DNA of 64,000 nt from contig NZ_JASSUA010000001.1 in NCBI RefSeq assembly GCF_030227115.1, positions 2,356,001-2,420,000 on the forward strand, written 5' to 3'. The notes below the pieces were generated by a model. That model was given only the letters and a program-made list of their open reading frames with translations, made no database searches and was not told the DNA's origin. Below are positions 29,771 through 40,430 of the stretch, piece after piece. The position numbers and the translations under genes were made by a program. Position 1 is the first letter of the stretch. Every line of letters starts with the position of its first letter. This DNA comes from Marinobacter sp. SS13-12. Its GTDB lineage: Bacteria; Pseudomonadota; Gammaproteobacteria; Pseudomonadales; Oleiphilaceae.

Positions 29771-29789
29771 TGTAGTAAATATAACAACA
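29771..29789. promoter_or_regulatory. Candidate HexR operator between gap and edd
   Basis: TGTAGTAAATATAACAACA shares the TGTAGTAA half-site with the reverse strand of the zwf operator at 23768-23784. It sits 47 nt from the gap start and 106 nt from the edd start. Confidence 0.6.
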
Positions 29790-29894
29790 AATATTGGAAA
29801 AATGAATGATGCGCGGGTGAAAACGGTAAAAAAAGACAGTAAACTTACGGGAATTAAAAAGGCAACGAAATAACGAGATTTCAGGAGACCCACT

Positions 29895-31715
29895 ATGCAT
29901 CCGACCGTAGACGCGGTAACCCAACGCATTATCGAGCGCAGTCGCGCTACCCGTCAGGACTACCTGAACCGGATGGAAGAGCTCAAGGCGCAGTCCCCCC
30001 AGCGCAGTACACTTTCCTGTGGCAACCTGGCCCACGGGTTTGCGGCCTGTAACCAGTCAGACAAAGACACCCTGAAGCTGATGAACAAAGCCAATGTGGC
30101 CATTGTTTCTGCGTACAACGACATGTTGTCTGCCCATCAGCCTTACCAGAGTTTTCCGGATGTGATCCGTGAGGCGGCCCACGGCATGGGATCAGTTGCC
30201 CAGTTTGCCGGTGGTACGCCCGCCATGTGCGACGGCGTGACCCAGGGGCAGCCAGGAATGGAGTTGAGCCTGTTTTCCCGCGACACCATTGCCATGAGCA
30301 CGTCGGTTGCGCTCAGCCACAACATGTTTGATGCCACTGTGTTACTGGGTATCTGCGACAAGATCGTGCCCGGGCTGCTGATCGGCTCCCTGAGTTTCGG
30401 CTACCTGCCAACGATACTGATTCCCGCGGGACCGATGCCTTCCGGGCTGCCCAACAAGGAAAAACAGCGCATCCGCCAGCTGTATGCTGAAGGCAAGATC
30501 GGCAGGGACGAGTTGCTTGAGGCAGAGTCAAAGTCTTACCACAGCCCGGGTACCTGTACCTTCTATGGCACCGCCAACAGCAATCAGCTTCTGGTGGAAG
30601 TCATGGGGCTGCACCTGCCGGGTGCTGCGTTCGTTAATCCGGGTACACCGTTGCGGGACGAATTGACCCGTGTCGCCACCGAGCAGGTGATCCGGCTTTC
30701 CAAGCCTCACGGCGGCAAGCTCGGCCTGGGCGACATGATAGATGAGAAAAGCATCGTCAACGCGCTGGTGGCGCTGCTTGTCACCGGTGGCTCCACGAAC
30801 CACACCATTCACTGGATCGCCATTGCCCGGGCTGCTGGCATTATCATCGACTGGAACGACTATTCCGAACTGTCGTCGGTGGTGCCCTCTATGACCCGCA
30901 TCTATCCCAACGGTCAGGAAGATATAAATGCCTTCCACGAAGCCGGTGGTACACCGTTCCTGATCCGGGAGCTGCTGGGTGCCGGTTTCCTGCACAATGA
31001 TGTTGAAACGGTAATGGGTCACGGCCTGGAGCAGTATGCCCGCATGCCCGAAATGGAGGGTAACAAGCTGGTCTGGAAGCCCGCGCTGGAGAAAAGTGCC
31101 AAGCCGGACGTGCTGAGCACTGCGAAAGCGCCCTTTGCACCTGACGGCGGCCTCAGGGTTCTGGACGGCAACCTTGGCCGGGGTGTTATCAAGGTGTCGG
31201 CGGTTGCCGAAGAGCACCGAACCGTCAAGGCGCCAGCGGTGGTCTTCAATGATCAGAACGAACTCAAGGCAGCCTTCGACGCTGGTGATCTCGATAAAGA
31301 CTGTATTGTTGTGGTCCGCTTCCAGGGGCCGAAAGCCAACGGCATGCCGGAGTTGCACAAGCTGACTCCTTATCTGGGCGTGCTGCAGGACCGTGGCTTC
31401 AGGGTCGGTCTGGTCACCGATGGCCGCATGTCCGGCGCGTCCGGCAAAGTGCCCGCAGCGATTCATGTTTATCCCGAGGCAGCCAATGCCGGCCCTCTCT
31501 CACGGGTACACACTGGCGATGTCATTACCCTGGACGCGGTAACAGGAACACTGGAGGTAGATGTGCCGGTGGAGAAATTTGCTGCCCGGGAGTCGGAAAA
31601 GGCCGACCTGAGCAGTTATCATCATGGCCTGGGCCGGGAACTGTTTGGCTGGATGCGTAAGGCCGCCAGCACCCCGGAAGAAGGTGCCAGCTTTTTCTGG
31701 AATCATGACGCATGA
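29895..31715 (+). CDS. edd: 6-phosphogluconate dehydratase
   Basis: Entner-Doudoroff dehydratase making KDPG. The 606-residue IlvD/Edd family protein has candidate Fe-S cluster cysteines in [12 protein letters not shown] (about residue 114) and [11 protein letters not shown] (about 154), and the family motifs [12 protein letters not shown] near 297 and [18 protein letters not shown] near 510. AGGAG precedes the ATG. It overlaps glk by 4 bp (ATGA), so edd-glk is an operon. Confidence 0.96.
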   Translation: MHPTVDAVTQRIIERSRATRQDYLNRMEELKAQSPQRSTLSCGNLAHGFAACNQSDKDTLKLMNKANVAIVSAYNDMLSAHQPYQSFPDVIREAAHGMGSVAQFAGGTPAMCDGVTQGQPGMELSLFSRDTIAMSTSVALSHNMFDATVLLGICDKIVPGLLIGSLSFGYLPTILIPAGPMPSGLPNKEKQRIRQLYAEGKIGRDELLEAESKSYHSPGTCTFYGTANSNQLLVEVMGLHLPGAAFVNPGTPLRDELTRVATEQVIRLSKPHGGKLGLGDMIDEKSIVNALVALLVTGGSTNHTIHWIAIARAAGIIIDWNDYSELSSVVPSMTRIYPNGQEDINAFHEAGGTPFLIRELLGAGFLHNDVETVMGHGLEQYARMPEMEGNKLVWKPALEKSAKPDVLSTAKAPFAPDGGLRVLDGNLGRGVIKVSAVAEEHRTVKAPAVVFNDQNELKAAFDAGDLDKDCIVVVRFQGPKANGMPELHKLTPYLGVLQDRGFRVGLVTDGRMSGASGKVPAAIHVYPEAANAGPLSRVHTGDVITLDAVTGTLEVDVPVEKFAARESEKADLSSYHHGLGRELFGWMRKAASTPEEGASFFWNHDA

Positions 31716-32677
31716 CGACAACCAACTACTCGCTGGTCGGGGATATCGGTGGTACCAATGCCCGTTTCGCCCTCGTGCGTTCCGGTGATGTAACGCCAGA
31801 AGCCGTTGAGGTTCTGGCCTGCAGCAATTATGACAACCTCGATTCCGCCATTACCGATTATCTCCAGCGGTCCGGGGTCGGTGAAGTACAGGATGTTTGC
31901 CTGGCCGTAGCCTCCCCGGTGTCGGGTACCCAGGTGCGGATGACCAATAATCACTGGAGCTTTGACAGTGAGGAAGTGCGCAGCCAGTTTGGCTGGAGCG
32001 CATTCAAGGTCATCAATGACTTCACGGCCATGGCTCTGGGGGTTCCCCACGTAGCCGCCGATAAGCTGGTTCATGTTTGCGGTGGCCCCGGCAATGCCCG
32101 CCGGCCGCGGCTGGTCATCGGGCCGGGAACAGGGCTCGGAGTTTCCGGCCTGGTACCACTGCAGAATGGTTGGGTTCCCCTGATGACCGAGGGCGGCCAT
32201 GTGGATTTTGCGCCTACCGATGATACCGAGATGGCGGTACTGCGGATTCTCAAGGCCCGGTTCGGCCGCGTGTCTGTGGAGCGGATTCTCTGTGGCCAGG
32301 GGTTGCTGAACCTGTACCAGGCCCATGCCGAGATACAGGATGTGGCAGCGCCCCTGGATGCGCCAGAAAAAATAACCGCTGCAGCGCTGGATCATTCCGA
32401 CCCGCTCGCAAGGCAGACCCTGAGGCACTTCTGTGAGATTCTGGGGCGTGTTGCCGGCAACGGGGTATTGACCCTGGGGGGCACTGGCGGCGTTTATCTC
32501 TGCGGTGGCATTCTCCCGCGGTTTATCGATTTCTTCCTGGAAAGCCCGTTCCAGAAAGGGTTTGAAGACAAGGGCCGGATGCGGCCACTGCTGGAATCAA
32601 CGCCGGTTTTCGTTGTGATGGAAGGCTACACCGGCCTTCTGGGTGCAGCGGAAGCGCTGACCAACCCGGAAGTGTAG
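31712..32677 (+). CDS. glk: Glucokinase
   Basis: Phosphorylates free glucose with ATP. The 321-residue protein has the phosphate-binding loop [10 protein letters not shown] at 10-19, [11 protein letters not shown] near 135, and [15 protein letters not shown] near 157-171, typical of proteobacterial Glk. The start overlaps the edd stop. In this window it would trap glucose released by the cytoplasmic alpha-glucosidase at 56287-57900, linking the starch genes to the Entner-Doudoroff genes. Confidence 0.95.
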   Translation: MTTTNYSLVGDIGGTNARFALVRSGDVTPEAVEVLACSNYDNLDSAITDYLQRSGVGEVQDVCLAVASPVSGTQVRMTNNHWSFDSEEVRSQFGWSAFKVINDFTAMALGVPHVAADKLVHVCGGPGNARRPRLVIGPGTGLGVSGLVPLQNGWVPLMTEGGHVDFAPTDDTEMAVLRILKARFGRVSVERILCGQGLLNLYQAHAEIQDVAAPLDAPEKITAAALDHSDPLARQTLRHFCEILGRVAGNGVLTLGGTGGVYLCGGILPRFIDFFLESPFQKGFEDKGRMRPLLESTPVFVVMEGYTGLLGAAEALTNPEV

Positions 32678-32686
32678 GGCGCGCAT

Positions 32687-32719
32687 CCTGTTGCTGCTCG
32701 TCTTCAGAGCAGCAACAGG
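32687..32719. other. Perfect 13-bp hairpin between convergent glk and nitroreductase genes
   Basis: CCTGTTGCTGCTC and GAGCAGCAACAGG pair perfectly around the loop GTCTTCA. No T tract follows on either strand, so it is not a classical intrinsic terminator; it may protect 3-prime ends or mark a Rho-dependent end. Confidence 0.7.
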
Positions 32720-32724
32720 TCGGC

Positions 32725-33459
32725 TTACAGGTAATGGACCAGTTCATCCTTGTCAAAGCGATACTGGCGGTTATAAACCCCTTTTTCAGAACGTTTTCCG
32801 GCTGCCAGTACCATGGTTACCAGGCCTTTTTTTGGCAGTTTCAGCAGCCGCCGTACCCGGCACTCATCGAAGCCTTCCATGGGGCAGGAGTCGTAGCCGT
32901 GTGCCCTGAGTGCCAGCATCAGGTTCTCTGCGGCCAGAGCGGTGGATTTGGTGGCCCAGACTTTCATTTCATTAGGGGAATAGGGCCCCCTCGGAACCGG
33001 GCGTGTCAGGCCCACAAACAATCCTGCGGTCTTCTTGGCGACTCCGAACAGTCCGAAAGGTCCCTGGTTGTAATGGATCGGGGCGATTTTCGAATAATAC
33101 TTCTTCACAATAGTCGGCAGGTTTTCTTCCGGCCACTGTTCCAGTGCCATGCGTGAATGCTGGCGCCAGGTATCCGTCCTGGCAACCACAACGATCAGTA
33201 CCGGTGCGGTTTTTGCCGCGTTCTGACCCAGGCAGGCTTCGGCAAGTTTCGCTTTCAGGTCCGGCGTTCTCACCACGAAAAATTCCCAGGGCTGCAGGTT
33301 GCTGGAGTTGGGTGCCAGCATGGCCAGGTCGAGGCAGTCGTCCAGTACGTGTTCCGGCACCGGCTCGTCGGTAAACCGGCGCACCGAGCGGCGGCTACGT
33401 ACCACTTTGCGGAATTCGTCTAGGGCAGGATTCGGCTCGATGTCTGATTTGGCATTCAT
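32725..33459 (-). CDS. Nitroreductase family flavoprotein
   Basis: FMN-dependent NAD(P)H oxidoreductase of the nitroreductase superfamily, 244 residues. The N-terminal SRRSVRRFTDEPVPEHVL (about residues 22-39) provides the phosphate-binding Arg residues of the family, APNSSNLQPWEFFVV (about 53-67) contacts the flavin, and a Gly-rich C-terminal region ends in FDKDELVHYL. The physiological substrate cannot be told from sequence. AAGGA precedes the start. It is convergent with glk and divergent from the uracil-DNA glycosylase gene. Confidence 0.85.
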   Translation of the reverse strand: MNAKSDIEPNPALDEFRKVVRSRRSVRRFTDEPVPEHVLDDCLDLAMLAPNSSNLQPWEFFVVRTPDLKAKLAEACLGQNAAKTAPVLIVVVARTDTWRQHSRMALEQWPEENLPTIVKKYYSKIAPIHYNQGPFGLFGVAKKTAGLFVGLTRPVPRGPYSPNEMKVWATKSTALAAENLMLALRAHGYDSCPMEGFDECRVRRLLKLPKKGLVTMVLAAGKRSEKGVYNRQYRFDKDELVHYL

Positions 33460-33580
33460 GTCAGGCAGTTCCTTTCGCCAGTGTGGGCATGGCGCATTTG
33501 TGGGTAATGGAAACAGGCTTTAAGGTTACGGTAGCCGGCTGTTTATGCAATGGCCTTTTGTTCAGGAGTGGTTGGCACAA

Positions 33581-34201
33581 ATGACCAGTATTGATACACG
33601 GCTGCCTTTCGAGGAGCTTGTTGCACAGGTTCGTCAGTGCAGGATCTGCGAGTCGCAGCTCCCGCTGGGCCCCCGGCCGGTTATCCAGATTTCCCGCTCT
33701 GCCCGGATTCTGGTGGTGGGACAGGCGCCCGGCCGCCGCGTACATGAGACCGGCCTGCCATTCAATGATCCCAGCGGTGACCGGCTGCGGGACTGGATGG
33801 GCATCAGTCGGGAGGTATTTTATGATGAACAGCAACTGGCCATCCTGCCCATGGGGTTCTGTTACCCGGGTACCGGCAAGTCCGGTGACCTGCCGCCACG
33901 ACCGGAATGTGCGCCTGCCTGGCGTGACCTGTTGCTTGAGCGCCTGGAGCACATAGAGCTGACCCTGGCTATCGGCCAATACGCCCATGCCTGGCACCTG
34001 CCCGGCGGGAAAACGTCGGTCACCGAACGGGTGAAGCGTTGGCGGGACGTGTGGCCGGAGGTGCTGCCGCTGCCACACCCGAGCCCACGGAACAACTTGT
34101 GGTTACGTCGCAATCCCTGGTTTGAAGAGGAAGTGATTCCGGAATTGCGGCAACGGGTCGGGGATATTCTCGGGCGTAAGCAAGGATACCGCCCGGAGTG
34201 A
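33581..34201 (+). CDS. Fe-S uracil-DNA glycosylase family protein
   Basis: Likely removes uracil from DNA. The 206 residues contain motif A GQAPGRRVHETGLPF near 47-61 and motif B HPSPRN near 171. Four cysteines (20, 23, 94, 110) are spaced C-x2-C and C-x15-C, the pattern that holds the 4Fe-4S cluster in family 4 UDGs. ATG 33581 is chosen over an ATG 36 nt earlier because AGGAG precedes it. The gene ends one base before the convergent glpD stop. Exact UDG subfamily is unresolved. Confidence 0.85.
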   Translation: MTSIDTRLPFEELVAQVRQCRICESQLPLGPRPVIQISRSARILVVGQAPGRRVHETGLPFNDPSGDRLRDWMGISREVFYDEQQLAILPMGFCYPGTGKSGDLPPRPECAPAWRDLLLERLEHIELTLAIGQYAHAWHLPGGKTSVTERVKRWRDVWPEVLPLPHPSPRNNLWLRRNPWFEEEVIPELRQRVGDILGRKQGYRPE

Positions 34202-34202
34202 T

Positions 34203-35732
34203 TCAGGCACTGTGGTGGAGAGCAACAGTCTGTGGTTGCGGAGTTGCCTGAGCCGACAGGTACCTATCCAGCTCGCGCACATCGTCTTCAGTGGCGTACA
34301 GCCCCTGCTTGGTGCGACGCCAGAGAATATCTTCCGACGTCATTGCCCATTCATGTTTGATCAGGTATTCCACTTCCCTTTCATAGAGGGTGCCGGCAAA
34401 CCGGTAACCCAGATCCTGAACGGATTTGGCGTTGGCCAGAATGTCGTAGGCATTGGTTCCAAAGGTGCGCACATAGCGACTGCACACGGCCTCGGGTAGC
34501 CAGGGATAATCCGCTGATAGGCGAGCTTCGAGGGTGTCGTGATTCTCAAAGTCACCACCGGGCAGAATGCCCTTCTTGGTCCAGGCGCCCTGAGCGTGCG
34601 GGAAGAATTGGCACAGCTTGTCTGTAGCTGCTTCCGCAAGCTTGCGGTAGGTGGTGATTTTTCCGCCGAACACGGAAATAACCGGGGCTTTGCCTTTTTC
34701 CTTGCTGACTTCAAAGGAGTAGTCCCGGGAGGCCTTCTTGGCATCACCTTCTTCGTCATCCATCAGCGGACGAACGCCGGAGTAGGACCAGACCACGTCA
34801 CTTTCCGTCAGCTGGCGCTTGAAGTGGGAGTTGACGATGTCCAGCAGGTACTCGGTTTCTTCCGGCGAAATTTTTGCTTTCTTCGGGTCGCCCTCGTAAT
34901 CCACATCGGTTGTGCCGACAAGGGAGAACTCGTCCTCGTAAGGGATAACGAACACAATGCGCTCATCCTCATTCTGAAGGATGTAGGCCTCTGTTTCCCG
35001 GTTGAGGCGGGGGACAACAATGTGGCTGCCTTTGACCATGCGAATGTTTTTAGGCGCTTTCATGGCGAGGCTTTCGCTGAACAGGCGGCTTACCCAGGGG
35101 CCGGAGGCGTTGACAATGACCTTTGCCGATACATGGTGGATGCTGTCGTCGTTCATGTCCTGCAGTGAGACATCCCACGAGTTCTCACCACGTCGGGCGT
35201 TGATGCACTTGGTTCTGGTCAGGATGGTCGCACCGCATTCCTGGGCTTTCCTGGCGGTCAGTACTACCAGGCGGGCATCGTCTACCCAGCCGTCGGAATA
35301 TTCAAACCCTCTGGTGATGTCCGACTTGAGCGGGTCCTTTTCATCGAATTTGATGGACCGGGACCCGGGCAGAACTTCCCGTTTGGCAAGGTGATCGTAA
35401 AGGAACAGCCCCATTCTGATCATCCAGGCCGGGCGCAGGTGAGGGCGGTGAGGCAGCCGGAAACGCATTGGCCACATAATATGGGGAGAGTTCCGCAACA
35501 ACGACTCCCGTTCTGCCAGAGCTTCCCTTACCAGCCGGAACTCGTAGTGTTCCAGGTAACGCAGTCCGCCATGGATCAGCTTGCTGCTGTTGGAGGATGT
35601 CGCCGAAGCGAGGTCGTTCATTTCGCAAAGCAACACCTTGAGACCCCGGCCCGCAGCATCCATTGCGATCCCCGTTCCGTTAACGCCGCCGCCAACAACG
35701 ACAACGTCAAATTCATTGTTCTCCTCGGTCAT
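34203..35732 (-). CDS. glpD: Aerobic glycerol-3-phosphate dehydrogenase
   Basis: FAD-dependent, membrane-associated oxidation of glycerol-3-phosphate to dihydroxyacetone phosphate with electrons to quinone. The 509-residue protein has the FAD motif VVVVGGGVNGTGIAMDAAGR at about residues 10-29, SSKLIHGGLRYLE near 49-61, and the C-terminal GlpD domain. AGGAG lies 10 nt before the ATG. It is downstream of glpR on the same strand with a 198-bp AT-rich gap, which likely has its own promoter and GlpR sites. Confidence 0.95.
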   Translation of the reverse strand: MTEENNEFDVVVVGGGVNGTGIAMDAAGRGLKVLLCEMNDLASATSSNSSKLIHGGLRYLEHYEFRLVREALAERESLLRNSPHIMWPMRFRLPHRPHLRPAWMIRMGLFLYDHLAKREVLPGSRSIKFDEKDPLKSDITRGFEYSDGWVDDARLVVLTARKAQECGATILTRTKCINARRGENSWDVSLQDMNDDSIHHVSAKVIVNASGPWVSRLFSESLAMKAPKNIRMVKGSHIVVPRLNRETEAYILQNEDERIVFVIPYEDEFSLVGTTDVDYEGDPKKAKISPEETEYLLDIVNSHFKRQLTESDVVWSYSGVRPLMDDEEGDAKKASRDYSFEVSKEKGKAPVISVFGGKITTYRKLAEAATDKLCQFFPHAQGAWTKKGILPGGDFENHDTLEARLSADYPWLPEAVCSRYVRTFGTNAYDILANAKSVQDLGYRFAGTLYEREVEYLIKHEWAMTSEDILWRRTKQGLYATEDDVRELDRYLSAQATPQPQTVALHHSA

Positions 35733-35930
35733 CTTGTGTCATCTCCTGACGCCAATGAAAGGACGCTTCCGGGCGCTCTTTCCGGTTTTTGCACAAACGT
35801 ATTTCTATATTATGCGAAAGCAAAATATATTCGTAAAGGAAAATACAGAAAAAAAACGAAAAAATGTGAGGCGATGAGCAGAAGGCCACCTGGCTGGTCT
35901 TCAGGAAGCGAAAGAAGTCATCAGGGGGGG

Positions 35931-36689
35931 TCAGACCAGGTGCAGCTCTACGTTGTTCTCGCGCAGCAGTTGGCGGATTTCAACGGGTGGTGGCTCGTCA
36001 GTAAATACGTGGTCGGCCTGGGCGATGCTGCCCAGGCGCACCATGGCATTGCGGCCAAACTTGGAGTGGTCGGCGGCCAGCAGCACCTGGCCGGAATTTT
36101 CAATGATGGCCTGGGCGACACGAACCTCGCGGTAGTCGAAGTCCAGCAGTGAGCCATCGGTGTGAATGCCGCTGATGCCTATGATGCCGAAGTCCATCTT
36201 GAACTGATTGATAAAGTCCCGGGTGGCTTCACCCACAATGCCGCCATCGCGATTCCGGACTTCGCCGCCGGCAATGATGATATGGAAGTCTTCCTTCGCG
36301 GAAAGAATGGAGGCTACGTGCAGGTTGTTGGTCACCACCTGAAGGTTGTTTTTTTCAAGCAATGCCTTGGCAATGGTTTCCGTGGTGGTACCGATGTTGA
36401 TGAACATGGAGGAGTTGTCCGGAATCATTTCCACCAGGGCTTCGGCAATCCGCTCTTTCGCTTCCAGATCCATGATCTTGCGGGCCTGGTAGGCGGTGTT
36501 CACCGTGCTGGAGTCGATGCCGGCACCGCCGTGATGGCGACGGAGTTTCTTCTGGCTGGCGAGCTCGTTCAGATCCCGGCGAATGGTCTGCGGTGTGACT
36601 TTGAACTGGTCTACCAGTTGTTCTGTCGTCACAAAGCCGTTTTGCTGGATCAGCTCCATGATCAGATCCTGTCTGCGTCGCTGTGCCAT
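35931..36689 (-). CDS. glpR: GlpR, DeoR-family repressor of glycerol genes
   Basis: 252-residue DeoR-type repressor whose inducer in relatives is glycerol-3-phosphate. The N-terminal HTH is RQDLIMELIQQNGFVTTEQL continuing to VTPQTIRRDLNEL (about residues 5-40), and the C-terminal sugar-phosphate sensor domain includes INIGTTTETIAKALL near 95 and GISGIHTDGSLLDFD near 170. GGAGGAGG precedes the ATG. It is divergent from glpK. A TAACGAAC motif that resembles the E. coli GlpR half-site lies 30 bp upstream. Confidence 0.93.
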   Translation of the reverse strand: MAQRRRQDLIMELIQQNGFVTTEQLVDQFKVTPQTIRRDLNELASQKKLRRHHGGAGIDSSTVNTAYQARKIMDLEAKERIAEALVEMIPDNSSMFINIGTTTETIAKALLEKNNLQVVTNNLHVASILSAKEDFHIIIAGGEVRNRDGGIVGEATRDFINQFKMDFGIIGISGIHTDGSLLDFDYREVRVAQAIIENSGQVLLAADHSKFGRNAMVRLGSIAQADHVFTDEPPPVEIRQLLRENNVELHLV

Positions 36690-36718
36690 TCAACCTCCTC
36701 CGGCATCCGGTTTTTCTG

Positions 36719-36726
36719 TAACGAAC
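36719..36726 (+). promoter_or_regulatory. GlpR-like half-site in the glpR-glpK gap
   Basis: TAACGAAC, shared with sites upstream of glpS (40456) and glpV (44895). The E. coli GlpR operator contains the half-site TAACGAACAT. Confidence 0.45.
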
Positions 36727-36906
36727 GAAATGGCGATTCTATATCCGTGTTCAGTTTAGAGTGTTTTAGGTCTTTGTGCAGCATTTTTAGGGGGTTGTGT
36801 GCGGAGTCGTAGTCAGTGGCTTATTTTTCGTTTGCTAAAAGGGTTGGCTTTTGTTTTCAAAAAGGTAAAAATGCGAAAAAATAAGAACACCCAAGGCCAA
36901 ACAACT

Positions 36907-38379
36907 ATGACTCAGTACATTCTGTCAATCGACCAGGGAACCACCAGTTCCCGTGCCATTCTTTTCACCCTGGACGGCAATATTCACGCCACCAGCCAGC
37001 AGGAATTTCCCCAACATTTTCCAGCCAGTGGCTGGGTAGAGCACGATCCCGAAGATATATGGCGGACAGTCAGGGAAGTCTGTGATGAGGTTATGGGCAA
37101 GGGGTGTGGCAACAGCGACGAGGTGGTCGCGGTAGGAATAACAAACCAGAGAGAGACCACTGTACTCTGGGACCGGGCGACCGGCGAAGCGGTTTATCCG
37201 GCCATCGTCTGGCAGGATCGCAGAACCGCTGACTGGTGCGAATCCCTTAAAAAGCAGAGCCTGGAGCCGTCGGTGAACAATAAAACCGGGCTATTGATCG
37301 ACCCCTATTTTTCGGCCACGAAAATTCGCTGGGTTCTCGATAATGTGCCTGGTGCCAGGCAGCGGGCCGAAAAGGGAGAGCTTGCGTTTGGCACCATCGA
37401 CAGCTTCCTGCTGTGGCGCCTGACCGACGGTAAGGTTCACCGTACCGATGCCACTAACGCCAGCCGCACTATGTTGTTCAACATTCACAAACAGGAATGG
37501 GATCAGGAGCTGCTGGACCTTTTCGGTGTTCCGGAATCCCTGCTGCCCGAGGTTATGGATTCAGCCGCCGACTTTGGCCAGATCGTAGGTCACGGACGAC
37601 TGCACGGATCCTCGGTCATGGGTATGGCCGGTGACCAGCAGGCGGCACTGTTCGGCCAGACCTGCTTTGAAACCGGGATGGCAAAGAGCACCTATGGAAC
37701 CGGCTGCTTTTTGATGCTTAACACTGGCGACAAGGCCCTGACCTCAGAGCACCGGTTACTGACCACAGTCGCCTATCGTCTCAATGGCAAACCGGTCTAT
37801 GCACTGGAGGGGAGTATTTTTATTGCCGGTGCTGCCATTCAATGGCTGCGGGATGGCCTGCAACTGATCAGGAATGCCTGCGAGACTGAACCGCTGGCAG
37901 AGGGTACGCCTGTGGATCACGGCGTATACCTGGTTCCGGCGTTCACCGGGCTGGGGGCGCCCTACTGGGACCCCAATGCCCGCGGCGCCATTTTCGGATT
38001 GACCAGGGATACCGGCATCAAGGAAATCGTCACCGCCGGGCTGCAATCGGTGTGTTACCAGACCAAGGATCTGCAGAAGGCGATGGAGAAAGATGGCCTG
38101 AGGCCCATTACGCTGAGAGTGGACGGCGGTATGGTTGCCAATAACTGGGTTCTGCAGTTCCTGGCGGACATCCTCGGAGCACGGGTTGACCGGCCCGCGC
38201 TGGTAGAGACCACCGCGCTTGGTGCCGCCTATCTGGCAGGTTTGCAGGCCGGTGTTTACAAGTCCCTTGAAGATCTGAGCAGCATGTGGCGATGCGATCG
38301 GAGTTTCGAGGCAGTGATGACCAAGAGCCAGCGTGACAGTCTTTATGAGGGCTGGATCAAGGCAGTGACCAAACTCTGA
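36907..38379 (+). CDS. glpK: Glycerol kinase
   Basis: Phosphorylates glycerol to glycerol-3-phosphate. The 490-residue FGGY-family protein begins [18 protein letters not shown], with the ATP-binding DQGTTSS at 9-15, and contains [13 protein letters not shown] near 240 and [10 protein letters not shown] near 400. An in-frame ATG 108 nt upstream is rejected because its extension has no family match. No glpF aquaporin is seen next to it; uptake is probably by the ABC system at 40653-46793. Confidence 0.96.
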   Translation: MTQYILSIDQGTTSSRAILFTLDGNIHATSQQEFPQHFPASGWVEHDPEDIWRTVREVCDEVMGKGCGNSDEVVAVGITNQRETTVLWDRATGEAVYPAIVWQDRRTADWCESLKKQSLEPSVNNKTGLLIDPYFSATKIRWVLDNVPGARQRAEKGELAFGTIDSFLLWRLTDGKVHRTDATNASRTMLFNIHKQEWDQELLDLFGVPESLLPEVMDSAADFGQIVGHGRLHGSSVMGMAGDQQAALFGQTCFETGMAKSTYGTGCFLMLNTGDKALTSEHRLLTTVAYRLNGKPVYALEGSIFIAGAAIQWLRDGLQLIRNACETEPLAEGTPVDHGVYLVPAFTGLGAPYWDPNARGAIFGLTRDTGIKEIVTAGLQSVCYQTKDLQKAMEKDGLRPITLRVDGGMVANNWVLQFLADILGARVDRPALVETTALGAAYLAGLQAGVYKSLEDLSSMWRCDRSFEAVMTKSQRDSLYEGWIKAVTKL

Positions 38380-38406
38380 CTATCATCCATAAACTCCGAA
38401 TGGGCT

Positions 38407-40308
38407 CTAACGAACCCCCAGGTCCCTGAGTCGTTTGTAGAGGGTGTTGCGACTGACGGCCAGTTCCCTCGCAGTGCGTGACACATTTCCCATGCACTGC
38501 TGATAGACCACCAGTGTCTGTTTCATGGTGTCGGTCCGGGAGTTGTCATTGGCCTGGGGGGCCTCGCTGAAAGACGACGGATCAAATACCGGCTTTTGCG
38601 CGGACTTTTTCTGACCTTCGTATTCGGCAACAAAGTCTTCCGGCAGGTGCCAGATTTCAACGTCATCGCCGTCAGCGATGGCGATTGCCACACGGATGAT
38701 ATTTACCAACTGGCGGATGTTTCCGGGCCAGGGATGGTTTTCCAGGGCGGCCATCACTTCCGCATTGAGCCATTCCGGCTGGCTGTCGTCTCGATGTTCC
38801 TGATAGATCCGATGGATCAGTTGGCGTTTGTCCATTCGCTCCCGCAGTGGTGGGAGTTCAATGCAGAGGCCATTGATGCGGTAGTAGAGGTCAGCGCGAA
38901 ATTCACCATTGTCGATGCGATCGGACAGAGGGCGGTTAGTGGCTGATACCAGTAGTAAGTCTACCGGAATGCGTTCTGTGGACCCGACCGGAGTCACTTC
39001 CCGTTCCTGCAATACCCGTAGCAGTCTGGACTGGGCAGCGAACGGCATTTCGCCAATCTCGTCAAGAAACAGGATGCCCTTGTCCGCCTTTCTTATCAGC
39101 CCGAGTGAGCCTTGCGCACGGGCGCCGGTGAAAGCACCTGCCTCGTAACCGAACAGCTCTGACTCAACCAGCTCCGGCGGTATAGCCGCGCAATTTACCG
39201 ATACCAGCGGTTGGTCCCGCCTCCCACTGTCGCAATGCAGGGCCTTTACCAGCACCTCCTTGCCCACACCGGTTTCCCCACATATAAGGATCGGGACGCC
39301 GCGCTCAAGTACTTTGCCCGCCCGATCCGCGCATCGACGGACGACAGGTTCACCGTGCTCGACGTCATCAAGCGACACCGTGATTGGGTTCGGGTCAGCG
39401 GGTCTGGTTCGTTCGGTGGGTCGCGGTGACGGTTTCGAAGCAGCCGTTTTAACCTCTACGGGCCGCTTCAGCAGCCCTGACAGTCTTACCCGCTGAACGG
39501 TGGTCAGCTGAATAGCAGACGTTTCGGCGTGATTAAGGATCAGGTTCCTGCTTTCCATGAACAGCGAACTCAGATTCCTGCCAGGCAAAGGCACCCCCAA
39601 AAGTTGATCAGCCCGCTGGTTCGATGCGGCAATACGCCCCGTTTGATCAAAGGCGATCAGGCCTGACCAGGGGCTGTCGATGTTATCGGCCGTGGCGTTG
39701 AGGGTAAGAATGAAGTGGTCGCCTCCCAGTTGCCTGATAATCAGTCGGTTCTCAACGGACTGGGACAGCAGCCGTACCATGCCCAAAGTGTGAGCCTGGG
39801 GCAGGTAAGCGTCACTGAAGGCGCTGAGAACCCCCAACAGGGTCCGGTCAGTATCAAAAATCGGGGCGGCGGAACCGATAATGCTGCGGTTCAGCTTGAG
39901 AAAATGTTCGTTTCTCTGGACCTGGATCGGTGAACCGCTGGCAATTGACGTACCAATGGCGTTGGTTCCTGCGTAGCGTTCATGCCAGCTTGCGCCCGCG
40001 CAGAAGTAGGGGCGCAGGTGGCTCTCGGTAATGCGCTGGTCACCCCATCCTTTCAATACCCGTGCTCCTGAATCCGCAAGCAGGATAAGGCACCGACTGT
40101 TCGACATGATGTTGTTGTAATAGGGCAGTACCTCGGTTTCAGTGGTACTCAGCAAAGGTGCGTATTCCCGTTCCAGCTTCGAAATGGCTGTTTCATCGAG
40201 ATTCGCCGGTTCCGGCTGGTGATCATGCTGAAGGCCATAATCGATACAGCGATTCCATGAATCAGCAATGACCGACCGGTATTCTGGCTGTTGGTGCTGT
40301 CGCTTCAC
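38407..40308 (-). CDS. AcoR-like sigma54-dependent transcriptional activator (GAF-PAS-AAA-Fis)
   Basis: About 633 residues; positions below count from a GTG three codons earlier. A GAF sensor region covers about 60-190 (FCAGASWHERYAGTNAIGTS), then a PAS-like segment 205-245 (GLIAFDQTGRIAASNQRADQ), then the AAA+ module with Walker A GETGVGKE at 347-354 and the sigma54-contacting GAFTGA at 394-399, then a Fis-type HTH (GNVSRTARELAVSRNTLYKR). GTG 40308 is chosen because GGAG lies 8 nt upstream. It is divergent from the glycerol ABC operon, whose promoter has a sigma54 match, so this protein is the likely activator of that operon. Its signal is unknown; AcoR-type proteins often sense small alcohols or ketones. 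Confidence 0.88.
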   Translation of the reverse strand: MKRQHQQPEYRSVIADSWNRCIDYGLQHDHQPEPANLDETAISKLEREYAPLLSTTETEVLPYYNNIMSNSRCLILLADSGARVLKGWGDQRITESHLRPYFCAGASWHERYAGTNAIGTSIASGSPIQVQRNEHFLKLNRSIIGSAAPIFDTDRTLLGVLSAFSDAYLPQAHTLGMVRLLSQSVENRLIIRQLGGDHFILTLNATADNIDSPWSGLIAFDQTGRIAASNQRADQLLGVPLPGRNLSSLFMESRNLILNHAETSAIQLTTVQRVRLSGLLKRPVEVKTAASKPSPRPTERTRPADPNPITVSLDDVEHGEPVVRRCADRAGKVLERGVPILICGETGVGKEVLVKALHCDSGRRDQPLVSVNCAAIPPELVESELFGYEAGAFTGARAQGSLGLIRKADKGILFLDEIGEMPFAAQSRLLRVLQEREVTPVGSTERIPVDLLLVSATNRPLSDRIDNGEFRADLYYRINGLCIELPPLRERMDKRQLIHRIYQEHRDDSQPEWLNAEVMAALENHPWPGNIRQLVNIIRVAIAIADGDDVEIWHLPEDFVAEYEGQKKSAQKPVFDPSSFSEAPQANDNSRTDTMKQTLVVYQQCMGNVSRTARELAVSRNTLYKRLRDLGVR

Positions 40309-40430
40309 CCAAATCACTCCGTGAATCTGCAGTTTCGTTTTGTTTTTATCAGGTCGCCAGAAGAGCTTCTGATGCGCTCTTTCTGTTCATGGCTCTGTTC
40401 AATAATGTGCTCAACGGCTGTTCAGGTCAA

